From positions 147,675 through 211,674 of the forward strand of contig NZ_AP022602.1 in assembly GCF_010726765.1 (NCBI RefSeq): a stretch of DNA of 64,000 nt, in the 5' to 3' direction. The notes under the pieces were generated by a model that was not told where the DNA came from, ran no database searches, and saw nothing but the letters and a program-made list of their open reading frames with translations. This document shows, one piece after another, positions 44,185 through 52,361 of the stretch (position 1 is its first letter; the number at the start of each line of letters is the position of its first letter). This DNA comes from Mycobacterium gallinarum (GTDB taxonomy: Bacteria; Actinomycetota; Actinomycetes; Mycobacteriales; Mycobacteriaceae). Position numbers and translations under genes: made by a program.

Positions 44185-44323
44185 CTCCCTTCTCCTCTCG
44201 GCTCACAAGCCGAGACTCAGACGAAGGGGGTCAAAATTCGGGCGTCGACACGGGGTCAGTTTTCAGACGACGCCGACACCGGCCGGCTGGCTGGCGTCGA
44301 GTTGATCGTAAGAAGGGGTCACA

Positions 44324-44635
44324 ATGGGATGGGATGCGATTCCTGGAACTGAAACCCGCGCTCGGCCGCGCCTATCGATCACCGCAGCACTCCAGCGTGA
44401 ATACCCCAACGCCATCGCAATCGACGCGAGTGTGGCCAAGGGGCGCGCTTATCTCGCACTCCGATGCGACGACGGCGAAGTCCGACCCATGTACCTACTG
44501 CTTGACCGTGAGGGCTTCAAGCACTTGTTTGATCCAGGTGACGACCCTGTGTACTCCAAGGACTATCCCCTCGACGAGTCTCCTATTCGCTGGCCAAGGA
44601 AGGTGGCCCAGGCGCTCACGACCTGGGAATGGTGA
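44324..44635 (+). CDS. Hypothetical protein
   Basis: A 103-residue protein with an AAGAAGGGG ribosome-binding site before the ATG. ALQREYPNAIAIDASVAKGR and LLLDREGFKHLFDPGDDP suggest a compact soluble fold. No family recognised. It lies 45 bp right of the IS21 element and may once have belonged to the operon on its left. Confidence 0.55.
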   Translation: MGWDAIPGTETRARPRLSITAALQREYPNAIAIDASVAKGRAYLALRCDDGEVRPMYLLLDREGFKHLFDPGDDPVYSKDYPLDESPIRWPRKVAQALTTWEW

Positions 44636-44708
44636 GGTGCGCAGCCAGCAGGTGAACATCGACGATCCAGTCGAGTACCGAGAAGTCCGGTAAAGGTCGA
44701 AGAAGACG

Positions 44709-45110
44709 ATGGCCCACCGATTTGTGATCCGCCGACTGGGCTCGCTGCCCTGGCCGCCCGGCCTGGGCAAGAACGCGGGCCCGAGCCACCCCTACAAGCA
44801 ACTGGAGCGCCGGCTACGCGCCCACCTCGGCAGCGACCGCCATTACAGCGCTGCGGCCCACAAACACGCCTATCTGACGGGCGATCCCGAGTATCGACGG
44901 ATCGTTCTGCACGCGCTCTGTCAGATGCCGTGGGCCGCGGGCCTGCTCGATGACGTCGGGCGGCGACCGCTCTCTCACGGTCAGCGCCGCTGCTCGATCG
45001 ACCGATCGCCGTCGATTCGCAATGGGACGATTGGGCCCGTCCTCATTGCCTCGCTGTGGGCCTATCGCGCGCCTGGCTGGCAAGCCCGCTTCGGGTCTGC
45101 AATCAGATGA
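44709..45110 (+). CDS. Hypothetical protein
   Basis: A 133-residue basic protein starting MAHRFVIRRLGSLPWPPG, with GAAGAAG just upstream. The middle part (RHYSAAAHKHAYLTGDPEYR) looks coding. The last third is Arg/Ser-rich and might be out of the original frame. No family recognised. Confidence 0.45.
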   Translation: MAHRFVIRRLGSLPWPPGLGKNAGPSHPYKQLERRLRAHLGSDRHYSAAAHKHAYLTGDPEYRRIVLHALCQMPWAAGLLDDVGRRPLSHGQRRCSIDRSPSIRNGTIGPVLIASLWAYRAPGWQARFGSAIR

Positions 45111-45457
45111 TTACAGACGGCCGACATCACCTCACTTACTTGCGATCACCGCCCACCCGACCATGAAGTCTTGGTACGCCTAGACACCTAGACCCGTCCG
45201 CGGAAGCGCTCGACGACGCCGAGCCTTGGCTGCGCCGCTCCGTCCCTCACGGGCACCGCGAGTGCTACCTCGCTGAGCTCCTCGGAGACGCGCACCGGCG
45301 AGCTCTCCGGCGGCGGTGGTCCAATGACCGATCGTGCGTTCGGTTCGAGAGCGCACATATGGCACGCCGCGGTGGAGGGCCGCGCAGAACTCAGCGGCGC
45401 GCCCTAAGCGGCGTGTATTTAGGCGTGATTTACGGCGCATCCTGACATCGTTGCGGC
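45111..45457. other. Gene-free stretch, nothing recognised
   Basis: 347 bp of high-G+C sequence. Open frames exist only as Arg-rich noise. No repeats or operators were seen. Confidence 0.45.
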
Positions 45458-45964
45458 ATGGTCAACATCAGCCCTAGCCGCATGCGCTCGGTGAGCGAGG
45501 CGCGGAACGGGTTCAACTCTCTGATTGCAGATGCCGGCGACGGCTTAACGACTCACGTCGTGAAGGGTTCTGCCGTAGTCGCGCACATCTTTCCGCCAGA
45601 CGCGCCAGTGCTTGATGATCCACTCCTGAGAATCGCCATGATCTCTGCGCTGGCCGAACAGGAAGCTGCTGCAATCGCCGAATCAGAGTGGTACGAAGGC
45701 AAACTCGCTCACGCCGGAGACCCAATGGGCCGCCTGTTGGCCTGGGCGTGGCGCACCGATCCCAAACTGTGCATGCGCGCACTCGCGCATTTCCACAAGG
45801 TTCTTCAAAGCGCCGTAGGTCACCCAGTGGGGCTCGGCGCAATATGGGGTGGCGTGAGCACTGCCCTGCGGGTGAGCCTCGACAGTGGCGAAATCGCTGC
45901 GGCATTCCGTTACCTGGACCGCCACTATGACGATTACTACTCCCTTCCCCTTAGCGACCTCTAG
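45458..45964 (+). CDS. Hypothetical protein with Phd/YefM-like N-terminus
   Basis: A 168-residue protein. The first 45 residues (SRMRSVSEARNGFNSLIADA, THVVKGSAVVAHIFPP) resemble the DNA-binding part of Phd/YefM antitoxins. The rest is helical and ends RYLDRHYDDYYSLPLSDL. No obvious toxin gene is adjacent: the next gene is an unrelated-looking 222-residue protein, which could still be its partner. Confidence 0.6.
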   Translation: MVNISPSRMRSVSEARNGFNSLIADAGDGLTTHVVKGSAVVAHIFPPDAPVLDDPLLRIAMISALAEQEAAAIAESEWYEGKLAHAGDPMGRLLAWAWRTDPKLCMRALAHFHKVLQSAVGHPVGLGAIWGGVSTALRVSLDSGEIAAAFRYLDRHYDDYYSLPLSDL

Positions 45965-46041
45965 ACCCAACGGCGATCCGTTGCCGCCATAGTGACGAAA
46001 TATGTTGTTAAGTCGATGTTTTCACGGAGGTGCTTCCCGCG

Positions 46042-46710
46042 ATGACCTATCCGTTCCCGAACCCGAGTGCGGAACTCGGCCAGATAAACTTCCGCTTGTA
46101 TTACGGCGAGGTCCTGCGGCAAGCGTTGCAAAAAGCTCGCGACGGGGAGCTCGATCACCGGTGGCGCCAGAACACCGCACACAGCAGCGTTCTCGCTGGT
46201 CTGGTGACCGGTGCCGACCCGTACGGCGTCCACGCGGCAGTCGTGACGGCAATCAACGAGATGCCTTCAGCGGCCTGGGAACCCGGACACTCTCCGGGAT
46301 GGCGAGCAGCACTGGACAGTTGGTTTGACGACGCCCGCGCAGCACTTATTGAGCACCGTACGATGTCGCTAGCCCAACATGCCACCTCTGCGAAACTCGG
46401 CGCGTCCATGCCGGTAGCCGCACGAGTCGCCACCTCGCCGTCCGTTATCGACGCTATTGCGCTTATCACGCGCAGCGACGCCATGAATGATCAGACTGCC
46501 CGACAATCGTTGTCGACATTTATGGTGCAGCGCGACATGCTCACCGCCTCATACATGGCGGCCCTATGCGCTGGCGGCGTGAACTCCGATTGGCGGTCAT
46601 GGCTCGAAGCCCGCATCAAGAATTGGGACCACAGTATGGCCGCAGAAAACGCCAGAAGGACTATGCGCCAAGACCATTCCTACCTAGAGCGGTTACCGCC
46701 TTACTGGTGA
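46042..46710 (+). CDS. Hypothetical protein, possible partner of the preceding gene
   Basis: A 222-residue soluble protein. The ATG at 46042 has GGAGG about 12 bases upstream. It has helical composition, with LYYGEVLRQALQKARDGELD and SWFDDARAALIEHRTMSLAQ. No family recognised. It follows the Phd/YefM-like gene by 77 bp in the same direction. Confidence 0.58.
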   Translation: MTYPFPNPSAELGQINFRLYYGEVLRQALQKARDGELDHRWRQNTAHSSVLAGLVTGADPYGVHAAVVTAINEMPSAAWEPGHSPGWRAALDSWFDDARAALIEHRTMSLAQHATSAKLGASMPVAARVATSPSVIDAIALITRSDAMNDQTARQSLSTFMVQRDMLTASYMAALCAGGVNSDWRSWLEARIKNWDHSMAAENARRTMRQDHSYLERLPPYW

Positions 46711-46749
46711 CCGTGCATGCCCCGGCTGGCAGTGCGAAAGCACGGTGGC

Positions 46750-47757
46750 TCAGGCCGCAGTCGGCACCCGCGCGCTGGAACTCGCGACATCGCGGAGTCC
46801 CTTCCACGACGGGTGACGCAGCCAGCGGCCCGGCGTGTACTCGCGATAGGCGATCTCGCCGACGTATCGCGGAGCCACCCATCGCACGCCAGCGACCGCC
46901 GCCGGGTTACTCACCGGCGGGTGCGAAATCTCGATGGGATCGAGTAGCTCAAACAGCCTTCGCCGCTCACGCTGGCTCATCCCGGTGCCGACTTGGCCGA
47001 CGAGCAGCAGATCGCCGCTGTCGTCGTATCCGGCCACCAGCAGCGTGCCGACACTTCCGCCCGCCGAGCGTGTGTCGATGTGTCCTACGATCGCCAGCTC
47101 AGCGGTAGCGCGCACCATCGTTTTCACCCACAGTGGGGATCGGCCGGGTCGGTACGGTGAGTCCAGGTGCTTGGCGACGATGCCTTCCATCGCGTTGGCC
47201 GCGCACACTTCGAGCATGTCGGCCGGCGGCACATCCACCCAGTGCCGGGGAACGGTCATGGCCGGCGACTGATCAACGACCATGACCGCATCGAGGATTT
47301 CCCGGCGGCGGCCGTAGGGTTCGCCGGTGACATCGACACCATCGATGGCCAGGACATCGAAGGCTAAGAAGCGCGTAGGCATCTCGCGGACCAACTCCGC
47401 GCTGGGTCGTCGCTGTTGCGGCCACCGGCGCTGTAGCCGAATGAATGACGGTCGCCCGTCGCTGCCGACCGCGACGATTTCGCCGTCCAAGATGACGCGG
47501 CGACCGCCGACCGCGCCGCGGATCCCGGCAAGTTCAGGGAAAGTCCGCGACACCTCCGCGCCATTGTGAGTAAAGACAGCAAGTCCGTCGTCGTCGAGGA
47601 CCACCAGGCCGCGCTGCCCGTCGTACTTCACTTCAACAGCAAAATCATCCCCGGTGGGCGGGCGGCCCAGGGTAGCCAGCATCGGCACCGGAGCCTGCCG
47701 GCGCAGGCCCCTAGTTCTGCCGTTCTCCACCACACCGAGGTTACGCAGGCCCCTCAT
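46750..47757 (-). CDS. LigD-type ATP-dependent DNA ligase (stand-alone)
   Basis: A 335-residue ligase. The nucleotidyl motif KYDGQRG has Lys44. Other ligase motifs include LDGEIVA, FLAFDVLAIDG, EGIVAKHLDSPYRPG and WVKT, followed by an OB-fold ending YREYTPGRWLRHPSWKGLRD. The sequence resembles the ligase domain of LigD (end-joining) more than LigC. No polymerase or nuclease domain and no Ku gene is nearby in the window. Confidence 0.87.
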   Translation of the reverse strand: MRGLRNLGVVENGRTRGLRRQAPVPMLATLGRPPTGDDFAVEVKYDGQRGLVVLDDDGLAVFTHNGAEVSRTFPELAGIRGAVGGRRVILDGEIVAVGSDGRPSFIRLQRRWPQQRRPSAELVREMPTRFLAFDVLAIDGVDVTGEPYGRRREILDAVMVVDQSPAMTVPRHWVDVPPADMLEVCAANAMEGIVAKHLDSPYRPGRSPLWVKTMVRATAELAIVGHIDTRSAGGSVGTLLVAGYDDSGDLLLVGQVGTGMSQRERRRLFELLDPIEISHPPVSNPAAVAGVRWVAPRYVGEIAYREYTPGRWLRHPSWKGLRDVASSSARVPTAA

Positions 47758-47790
47758 GTGCCCTAAGGCATCGCCGCGGCTTCTGACACG

Positions 47791-48708
47791 TCAGGGCACT
47801 GGCACAGGCGTCGTCGTGACTGGCGAGACGGGCGCGGCCTCACTCGCGGACGGCGCGGCTGGCGGGACCGTAGCCGGCGACAGAGGTGTGCCAGCGCTGC
47901 CAGCGGGCACCGTGGTGGGCACTGCCGGCGCAACAGCCGGTGCTGGCGGCCCAGTCGGCACGGGCGTTCCTGCGGCGGTGCCGGGTGTGGTTGCCGGAGT
48001 CGGAGCCACCCCGGGGGTGGTGCCCTCCGCAGGAGGCAACGGAGTCCCCGCGCTACCGGGCAGCGGGGTACCGAAACTAGTTGTTGGCAAGGGACTTTCC
48101 GGATTACTCGCGGGTGCCGGTGCGATGGGTGTTTCACCCTCCGGCGATTCCGCCGCTTCAGCGGGTGCCATGTCCTGTGAACGGCCCGGGTTCAAGACCG
48201 GGCCGGGGCGATAGGAGGGGGAACTCCCTGCTGGCGGTGCGGCAGGGGTTACCCAGATCGCAAGGTCACGAGCGCCGTCGTTGTAGACCAGGCTGTCAGG
48301 CTGAGCGCCCGTGACGTCGAAGTACAGCGTGCCGGTAGTGTGCTGCCCCTGGGCGAGGGTGGCGGGATTGACGCCCTGAGGCGTGGCCGCGCCGAAGAGG
48401 ACGCGGTAGGTGTCTCCGTTGCGGGCGCGGGCGTTGAAGTTGGACACGATCGGGGTGACCGAACCCGCGATGGCGGTGTCGGTGGCGGTGGCCTCCCACA
48501 GCACGCCACGCACTGGGTAGGGGATGACGTCGCTACTAGGCTTGAGATCCTTGACCGTCCACGCTTGCACGACCGGACCGTGAACCAACTCGGCGGACTG
48601 CCCCAACGGCACCAGGGTCGGAGATGGGTTGTCCGCGTGTGCGATTGGTGCACTCAAGACGGCACCGGCGACCGCCGCGGTCGTGGCCAATACGGTCGTC
48701 AACTTCAC
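47791..48708 (-). CDS. Secreted MPT63-like (DUF1942) protein with Pro/Ala/Thr-rich tail
   Basis: A 305-residue exported protein. The signal peptide is residues 1-25 (SAPIAHA cleavage). The DUF1942 domain covers about 26-155 (VVQAWTVKDLKPSSDVIPYP, TGTLYFDVTGAQP). A low-complexity tail of about 150 residues follows, made of Pro, Ala, Thr and Gly, possibly wall-spanning. It is a relative of the Met/Cys-tailed protein at 10.2 kb, with a quite different C-terminus. No copy of the TACGTAG operator was seen here. Confidence 0.85.
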   Translation of the reverse strand: MKLTTVLATTAAVAGAVLSAPIAHADNPSPTLVPLGQSAELVHGPVVQAWTVKDLKPSSDVIPYPVRGVLWEATATDTAIAGSVTPIVSNFNARARNGDTYRVLFGAATPQGVNPATLAQGQHTTGTLYFDVTGAQPDSLVYNDGARDLAIWVTPAAPPAGSSPSYRPGPVLNPGRSQDMAPAEAAESPEGETPIAPAPASNPESPLPTTSFGTPLPGSAGTPLPPAEGTTPGVAPTPATTPGTAAGTPVPTGPPAPAVAPAVPTTVPAGSAGTPLSPATVPPAAPSASEAAPVSPVTTTPVPVP

Positions 48709-48856
48709 GTGGTCGGCTCCTTCTGTCGGCTAAGACGGTAGCGCGTACCGGGCCAAACATACGCCGAGCGTGGCCTCAAGCTATCAGCAGCGCCGCGAGC
48801 TCGCGCTGAGCTGGTCCATGGACCGCGCCAGAATTCTCCGCGCATTGTCAAAGTGC

Positions 48857-49318
48857 TCAGATTGCAATGCCCGGCTCGTTACGCTCGGGCTCGACGTGCT
48901 GCCGACGCGCAGAAGCTTCGACAGTCCTGTCGAGCATCCGCCCGTAACCAATCACTTGACGTGCTGCGGCTCGTTCGTCGTCGGAAATGTCGCGATGGCG
49001 CGTCGCTTGGCGGGCCTTACTCACTGCCGTCCGAGCCAGCTCGCGCCGGCGTTGTGGATCGGTGTTGTTGCGAGCCTCCACGAGGATCGCTCGAGACTCG
49101 CGCAGCAGGCTGCGGGCGGTCAGGGTCATGGCCTCTTGCGTCAGCGCCACTGCCCGTTCGCGATCGGCGCGGCTCACTGCGTTGTCCAAGGCCACTTCTG
49201 CGGCGGTGTCGGCGGCCGATCTGGCGTACTCACCCTGCCGGTGCGGGTCGGCTTCGGATAATGCGATCTGCAAGTCGCTTTCGGCGCTCTGCAGACTCGC
49301 TGGTCCCGGTGTGGTCAT
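48857..49318 (-). CDS. Hypothetical helical protein
   Basis: A 153-residue protein from the ATG at 49318 (MTTPGPASLQSAESDLQIAL). Almost all helix-forming, rich in Ala, Arg and Glu (SAADTAAEVALDNAVSRADR, RRRELARTAVSKARQATRHR). No family recognised. Probably a plasmid-type accessory protein. Confidence 0.5.
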   Translation of the reverse strand: MTTPGPASLQSAESDLQIALSEADPHRQGEYARSAADTAAEVALDNAVSRADRERAVALTQEAMTLTARSLLRESRAILVEARNNTDPQRRRELARTAVSKARQATRHRDISDDERAAARQVIGYGRMLDRTVEASARRQHVEPERNEPGIAI

Positions 49319-49760
49319 GGCTGGGACGCTACGGAGAGCGCCGCGGCGGAGTCCACCACCAGAGGCACATTCGCGGCCCACCCCATTCTCGGGAAGTGCA
49401 GGGCGCGTTTGCATACAGGGCTTTCCTGCAGGAAGCCAAGTCCACCACCAGGCAGCTTCGCGTCCAGAACAGCTCGGCACTCCCGGTCAGCTGAGTCCAG
49501 GACCGCCGGCTGAAGGAACTTGCGTCGGCTGTGGCTGTGGCCGGCGTGCGGGTGAGGAGGGCAGCTTGCATGCAGGCCCGTCTCCAGCGGGGGCGCCAGC
49601 GCCGCGCCACTCTGTTCAGAGATTCTCCCCCTTTGCTCGACGCGGCGGCGTACCCGGTGGTCGAGAAACGAAAGGCCCTGACACGGAGGGTGTTTGGCGT
49701 GAAGTGACACGCATGAAAGGTCATTAAAAGTGTTGCTAGACAGTGCTTTTCACGATAGAC
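49319..49760. other. Gene-free stretch
   Basis: About 440 bp. Only Arg/Ser-rich frames with no domains. It ends at the GTTGCTTATAAGCAAC dyad. Confidence 0.45.
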
Positions 49761-49778
49761 TGTTGCTTATAAGCAACA
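49761..49778. promoter_or_regulatory. XRE-regulon dyad, copy 1
   Basis: TGTTGCTTATAAGCAACA, a perfect 18-bp palindrome, 20 bp before the gene at 49798. It resembles the dyads at 51019 and 52290. Confidence 0.65.
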
Positions 49779-49797
49779 TCCACTGAAAGGCAGTCTG

Positions 49798-50343
49798 ATG
49801 AAATCTCGTTCCGCCGAAGCCCATGTGACCCCCGCCGCATTGGTGAGCCACACGATCGTCCGAGTACAGGGTGAGCAGAACGGCGACATCGCCGTAAATC
49901 ACGCCTGCTCCCCCAACGCCCGTCTACGGCTGCAATGGGGTGGACTGCTCATGACGATGCTGTCAGCGCAGGCCGTGCAGGGCGTACTGGAGGGGTTCTG
50001 CGCGGCACGATCGGCGATGACGCTCATCCCCCGACAGATCCCGGCGCCCGCCCCGGCGACGGCCGAGCCCTTCGCATTGCCGACCGTGGCCATCGACTGG
50101 ATGCGCCGACCTGCCTATGCGGTCGTGCCCCGACAGGAGCTGTCGCGGGACCGCGCACGCCAACTCCGCTGGCTCGACCTGCACATGGGACCAGTCACGT
50201 TCCAGATCCTCGATCAGGCTGGTGGTATCAGCGCCGTGGAACTGTTGACCACGGCCCATCGCACCGGGGTGCAGGTCTTCCTTGACGGCCCGGACTTCGC
50301 CGCAGATCCCCGCGAACGGGACTACGCGCCGCCGAACGGCTAG
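49798..50343 (+). CDS. Hypothetical plasmid-type protein under the XRE-type dyad
   Basis: A 181-residue protein. Start ATG with GAAAGGCAG upstream and a perfect dyad 20 bp before it. It contains RLQWGGLLMTMLSAQAVQGV and ISAVELLTTAHRTGVQVFLD. No family recognised. Expression is likely controlled by the XRE repressor encoded at 50741-51004. Confidence 0.6.
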   Translation: MKSRSAEAHVTPAALVSHTIVRVQGEQNGDIAVNHACSPNARLRLQWGGLLMTMLSAQAVQGVLEGFCAARSAMTLIPRQIPAPAPATAEPFALPTVAIDWMRRPAYAVVPRQELSRDRARQLRWLDLHMGPVTFQILDQAGGISAVELLTTAHRTGVQVFLDGPDFAADPRERDYAPPNG

Positions 50344-50460
50344 CAGTTATCCACAGCCGCGCCGAGCCGGGTCTGTTTATCCACAACCGTGGAGGGCAGG
50401 CCCGGCTTTTTCAGCCGCTCACAATCGGGCCCAGGACACCGACGCAAGGGAGACAGCACA

Positions 50461-50760
50461 ATGACCGTTCTTTGGTCACTGGCGATGATAATCGACGGCC
50501 GCGTCGACACGATCATCGACACCGCAGAGGGCCACGAAAACGCGGTGACGGCCGTCCTGGCCGCCACACTCGACGCCATGCATGACGCGCGGATCGATGA
50601 GTTGCCGCAGGCACCGCGCTACGAGCTGCGGGCCGATGGCGACCTGGTGGCACTCATTCGGACGGGCACCGACGAAGCTGGGCGTGCCGACCACGCCGAG
50701 GCCGCCGCACTGATACAACGCATCGAGGCGGCGCGCAGCCTCAGTGTGTCGCCTCGCTGA
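50461..50760 (+). CDS. Hypothetical protein
   Basis: A 99-residue acidic protein from the ATG at 50461, with GGGAGAC upstream. MTVLWSLAMIIDGRVDTIID then AVLAATLDAMHDARIDELPQ. No family recognised. It follows the preceding gene by 117 bp in the same direction. Its end overlaps the convergent XRE gene by 20 bp. Confidence 0.5.
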   Translation: MTVLWSLAMIIDGRVDTIIDTAEGHENAVTAVLAATLDAMHDARIDELPQAPRYELRADGDLVALIRTGTDEAGRADHAEAAALIQRIEAARSLSVSPR

Positions 50761-51004
50761 GCGGCTGCGTCTGCAGCAGGACCGCGGGGTCGACGCCAAG
50801 GCCGCGGGCCAGATGGACCAGCACCACTACGGTCGGGCTCTTGCGGCCGCCCTCAATGTGATTGAGGTGGGGACGGCCGATGCCCGCACGCTCGGCAAGC
50901 TGGGCCTGCGTCAGGCCGGCGGCGGTGCGGTGTTCGCGGATGGCCGCACCGAGTGCGGCGAGGATGAGCGAACCGTCATCGGAGGGTGTCGCCTCCATGC
51001 CCAT
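50741..51004 (-). CDS. XRE-family repressor
   Basis: An 87-residue helix-turn-helix protein: AAIREHRTAAGLTQAQLAER and AGIGRPHLNHIEGGRKSPTV form the classic Cro/C1 fold. The ATG at 51004 is chosen; upstream codons add unrelated residues and contain the putative operator. A GTTGCC-N4-GGCTAC dyad lies 15 bp upstream (autoregulation). Two more sets stand before the genes at 49798, 51060 and 52362. Confidence 0.82.
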   Translation of the reverse strand: MGMEATPSDDGSLILAALGAAIREHRTAAGLTQAQLAERAGIGRPHLNHIEGGRKSPTVVVLVHLARGLGVDPAVLLQTQPLSEATH

Positions 51005-51018
51005 CCCCTTTCCTTGGC

Positions 51019-51034
51019 GTTGCCCAAAGGCTAC
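51019..51034 (-). promoter_or_regulatory. XRE-regulon dyad, copy 2
   Basis: GTTGCCCAAAGGCTAC: differs by two bases from one arm of the large element at 52290. It lies in the promoter of the XRE gene itself. Confidence 0.6.
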
Positions 51035-51059
51035 ACCGGCGGGGTGGACGTGGGTGTAC

Positions 51060-52259
51060 TCAGAACAGCACAGCATCGGTCGTCGCCTCCTGCCACCACG
51101 CTTCGAAACCCGGTCGTTGCTTGCTGTCCACTACGGCCGGGCACACGACGAAGAAGTGTTGCAACGCCGGAAGCTGATCGTCCCTCTCACGCAGGACCTG
51201 GCGCACGATCCCATCCGCACCGATTTGTCGCTCACCGGCGTGGCTGCCAAGCTCCTCGTCCATCTGCCTGCGCGAGCCACGAGCCACGGCCCGCACCGAG
51301 CGCGCAGTGATACCGCGGCCTTGGGCCCGGCTGGAGGACCTGCGGGTGAGCCGGCGGACCTCGTAAACGGCGTGTTCACACTCGTCGAGCATCGCGTCGA
51401 AGCGGGCCCGCACCTGGGTCAACCCGGCGGAGGCCACCAAGTCTGCCGCAGAGCTGCCCTCGATGAGGGTTTGGCGTTCGTTGAGGCTGCGCGCGACGTG
51501 CTCGAGGAACAGGGCTTGAGCACCCTTCTCTGGTTCGCGGCGCCACCGTTGGACAACGCTGCTTCGCCCGGCTTCGGTGCGCATCGCGAACGGGCAGTAT
51601 CCGCACGCTGACTTCGACCAGCGGCGCCCAGTGATCTCGGCAATGAAATCGGAGCAGCGTGTTCTATCCCAACCCCAGTCGCGCAGCGGGTACCAGCCGG
51701 TGCGGCGGTCGGTGTTGAACAGCGCGTCCTTGACGGCCCGGGCGCCCTCATGACTTTCGAATCCCACGACGTGGCGATAGCGACGTCCGGCCGTCACCGC
51801 AGCGATGATGGGATCCAGGCAATTGCCTTTGGCGTGGATGGAACACATGCGCGTGCCGCCGATCTGCGGAACCGTTCCGGCCGAAAGCATTTCGTCTGCC
51901 AATGTGTAGGCGGCGCTGTACAAGCGCGTGGGCTCGATGGAGTCCTGCAGGACCGCGACGCCATCCCCGTTTGCGGTGGTCTTGCGCTTCGATCGGCCGA
52001 CCTGGATGAAACGAACCCGATGACGACGCAATTCGGGAAGCACGACTTCCTCGACGTCGCTGATCGTCTGTTCGAACTCTCCCCCGGTGTCGGCCGTGAC
52101 GACGATGAGGTCTTGCAGGTCGAAGTCTCGGCTGGACGGGTCGGTAAGCCAGCGGAGCAGGATCGCGGTGGAATCGACGCCCATGCCGTAGCTCATCACC
52201 ACCGTTGAGCCGCAGTCGGTTTCAGCGAAGCCGGGGAGCTGGTCGAGGCTCACACTCAT
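51060..52259 (-). CDS. PP-loop / PAPS-reductase-like protein
   Basis: About 399 residues. The nucleotide-binding PP-loop is SYGMGVDSTAILLRWL (residues 23-38). Further on, DLIVVTADTGGEFEQT, RMCSIHAKGN and CGYCPFAM resemble phage and plasmid PAPS-reductase-like enzymes, with Cys pairs that may bind metal or an Fe-S cluster. Sulfonucleotide reduction is not proven; related PP-loop proteins modify DNA or RNA. The last third is Arg-rich and less certain. It is divergent from the ParB-like gene over the large XRE dyad. Confidence 0.72.
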   Translation of the reverse strand: MSVSLDQLPGFAETDCGSTVVMSYGMGVDSTAILLRWLTDPSSRDFDLQDLIVVTADTGGEFEQTISDVEEVVLPELRRHRVRFIQVGRSKRKTTANGDGVAVLQDSIEPTRLYSAAYTLADEMLSAGTVPQIGGTRMCSIHAKGNCLDPIIAAVTAGRRYRHVVGFESHEGARAVKDALFNTDRRTGWYPLRDWGWDRTRCSDFIAEITGRRWSKSACGYCPFAMRTEAGRSSVVQRWRREPEKGAQALFLEHVARSLNERQTLIEGSSAADLVASAGLTQVRARFDAMLDECEHAVYEVRRLTRRSSSRAQGRGITARSVRAVARGSRRQMDEELGSHAGERQIGADGIVRQVLRERDDQLPALQHFFVVCPAVVDSKQRPGFEAWWQEATTDAVLF

Positions 52260-52289
52260 CGGGAATCGACCCTTCTCATCAAACAAATG

Positions 52290-52331
52290 TGTTGCCTATA
52301 GGCTACATCATGGTGTAGCCTATAGGCAACA
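52290..52331. promoter_or_regulatory. XRE-regulon double dyad, copy 3
   Basis: Perfect inverted repeat with 18-bp arms (TGTTGCCTATAGGCTACA and its complement) around 6 bp. Each arm is itself a near-palindrome GTTGCC-TATA-GGCTAC, so it offers two repressor sites 24 bp apart between divergent genes. Confidence 0.75.
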
Positions 52332-52361
52332 GGTTCGACCGACTGAGAAAGGAACCCCCCG

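Larger units (their letters stand above)
42055..44278 (-). mobile_element. IS21-family insertion sequence
   Basis: A 2224-bp element. Ends begin TGTCAACGACGG (left) and, read inward, TGTCGGCGTCGT (right), each followed by a GAAAA-x-TGACCCC block and a second internal TGACCCCC repeat. CCGGC directly flanks both ends (42050-42054 and 44279-44283), a 5-bp target duplication. It carries istA and istB in the usual overlapping order. A hairpin with 7-bp stem (44197-44214) lies before istA. Confidence 0.9.

Noticed and set aside
45180..45440. Arg-rich minus-strand frame
   Set aside because: Composition typical of noncoding frames in high-G+C DNA; no start context or domain.
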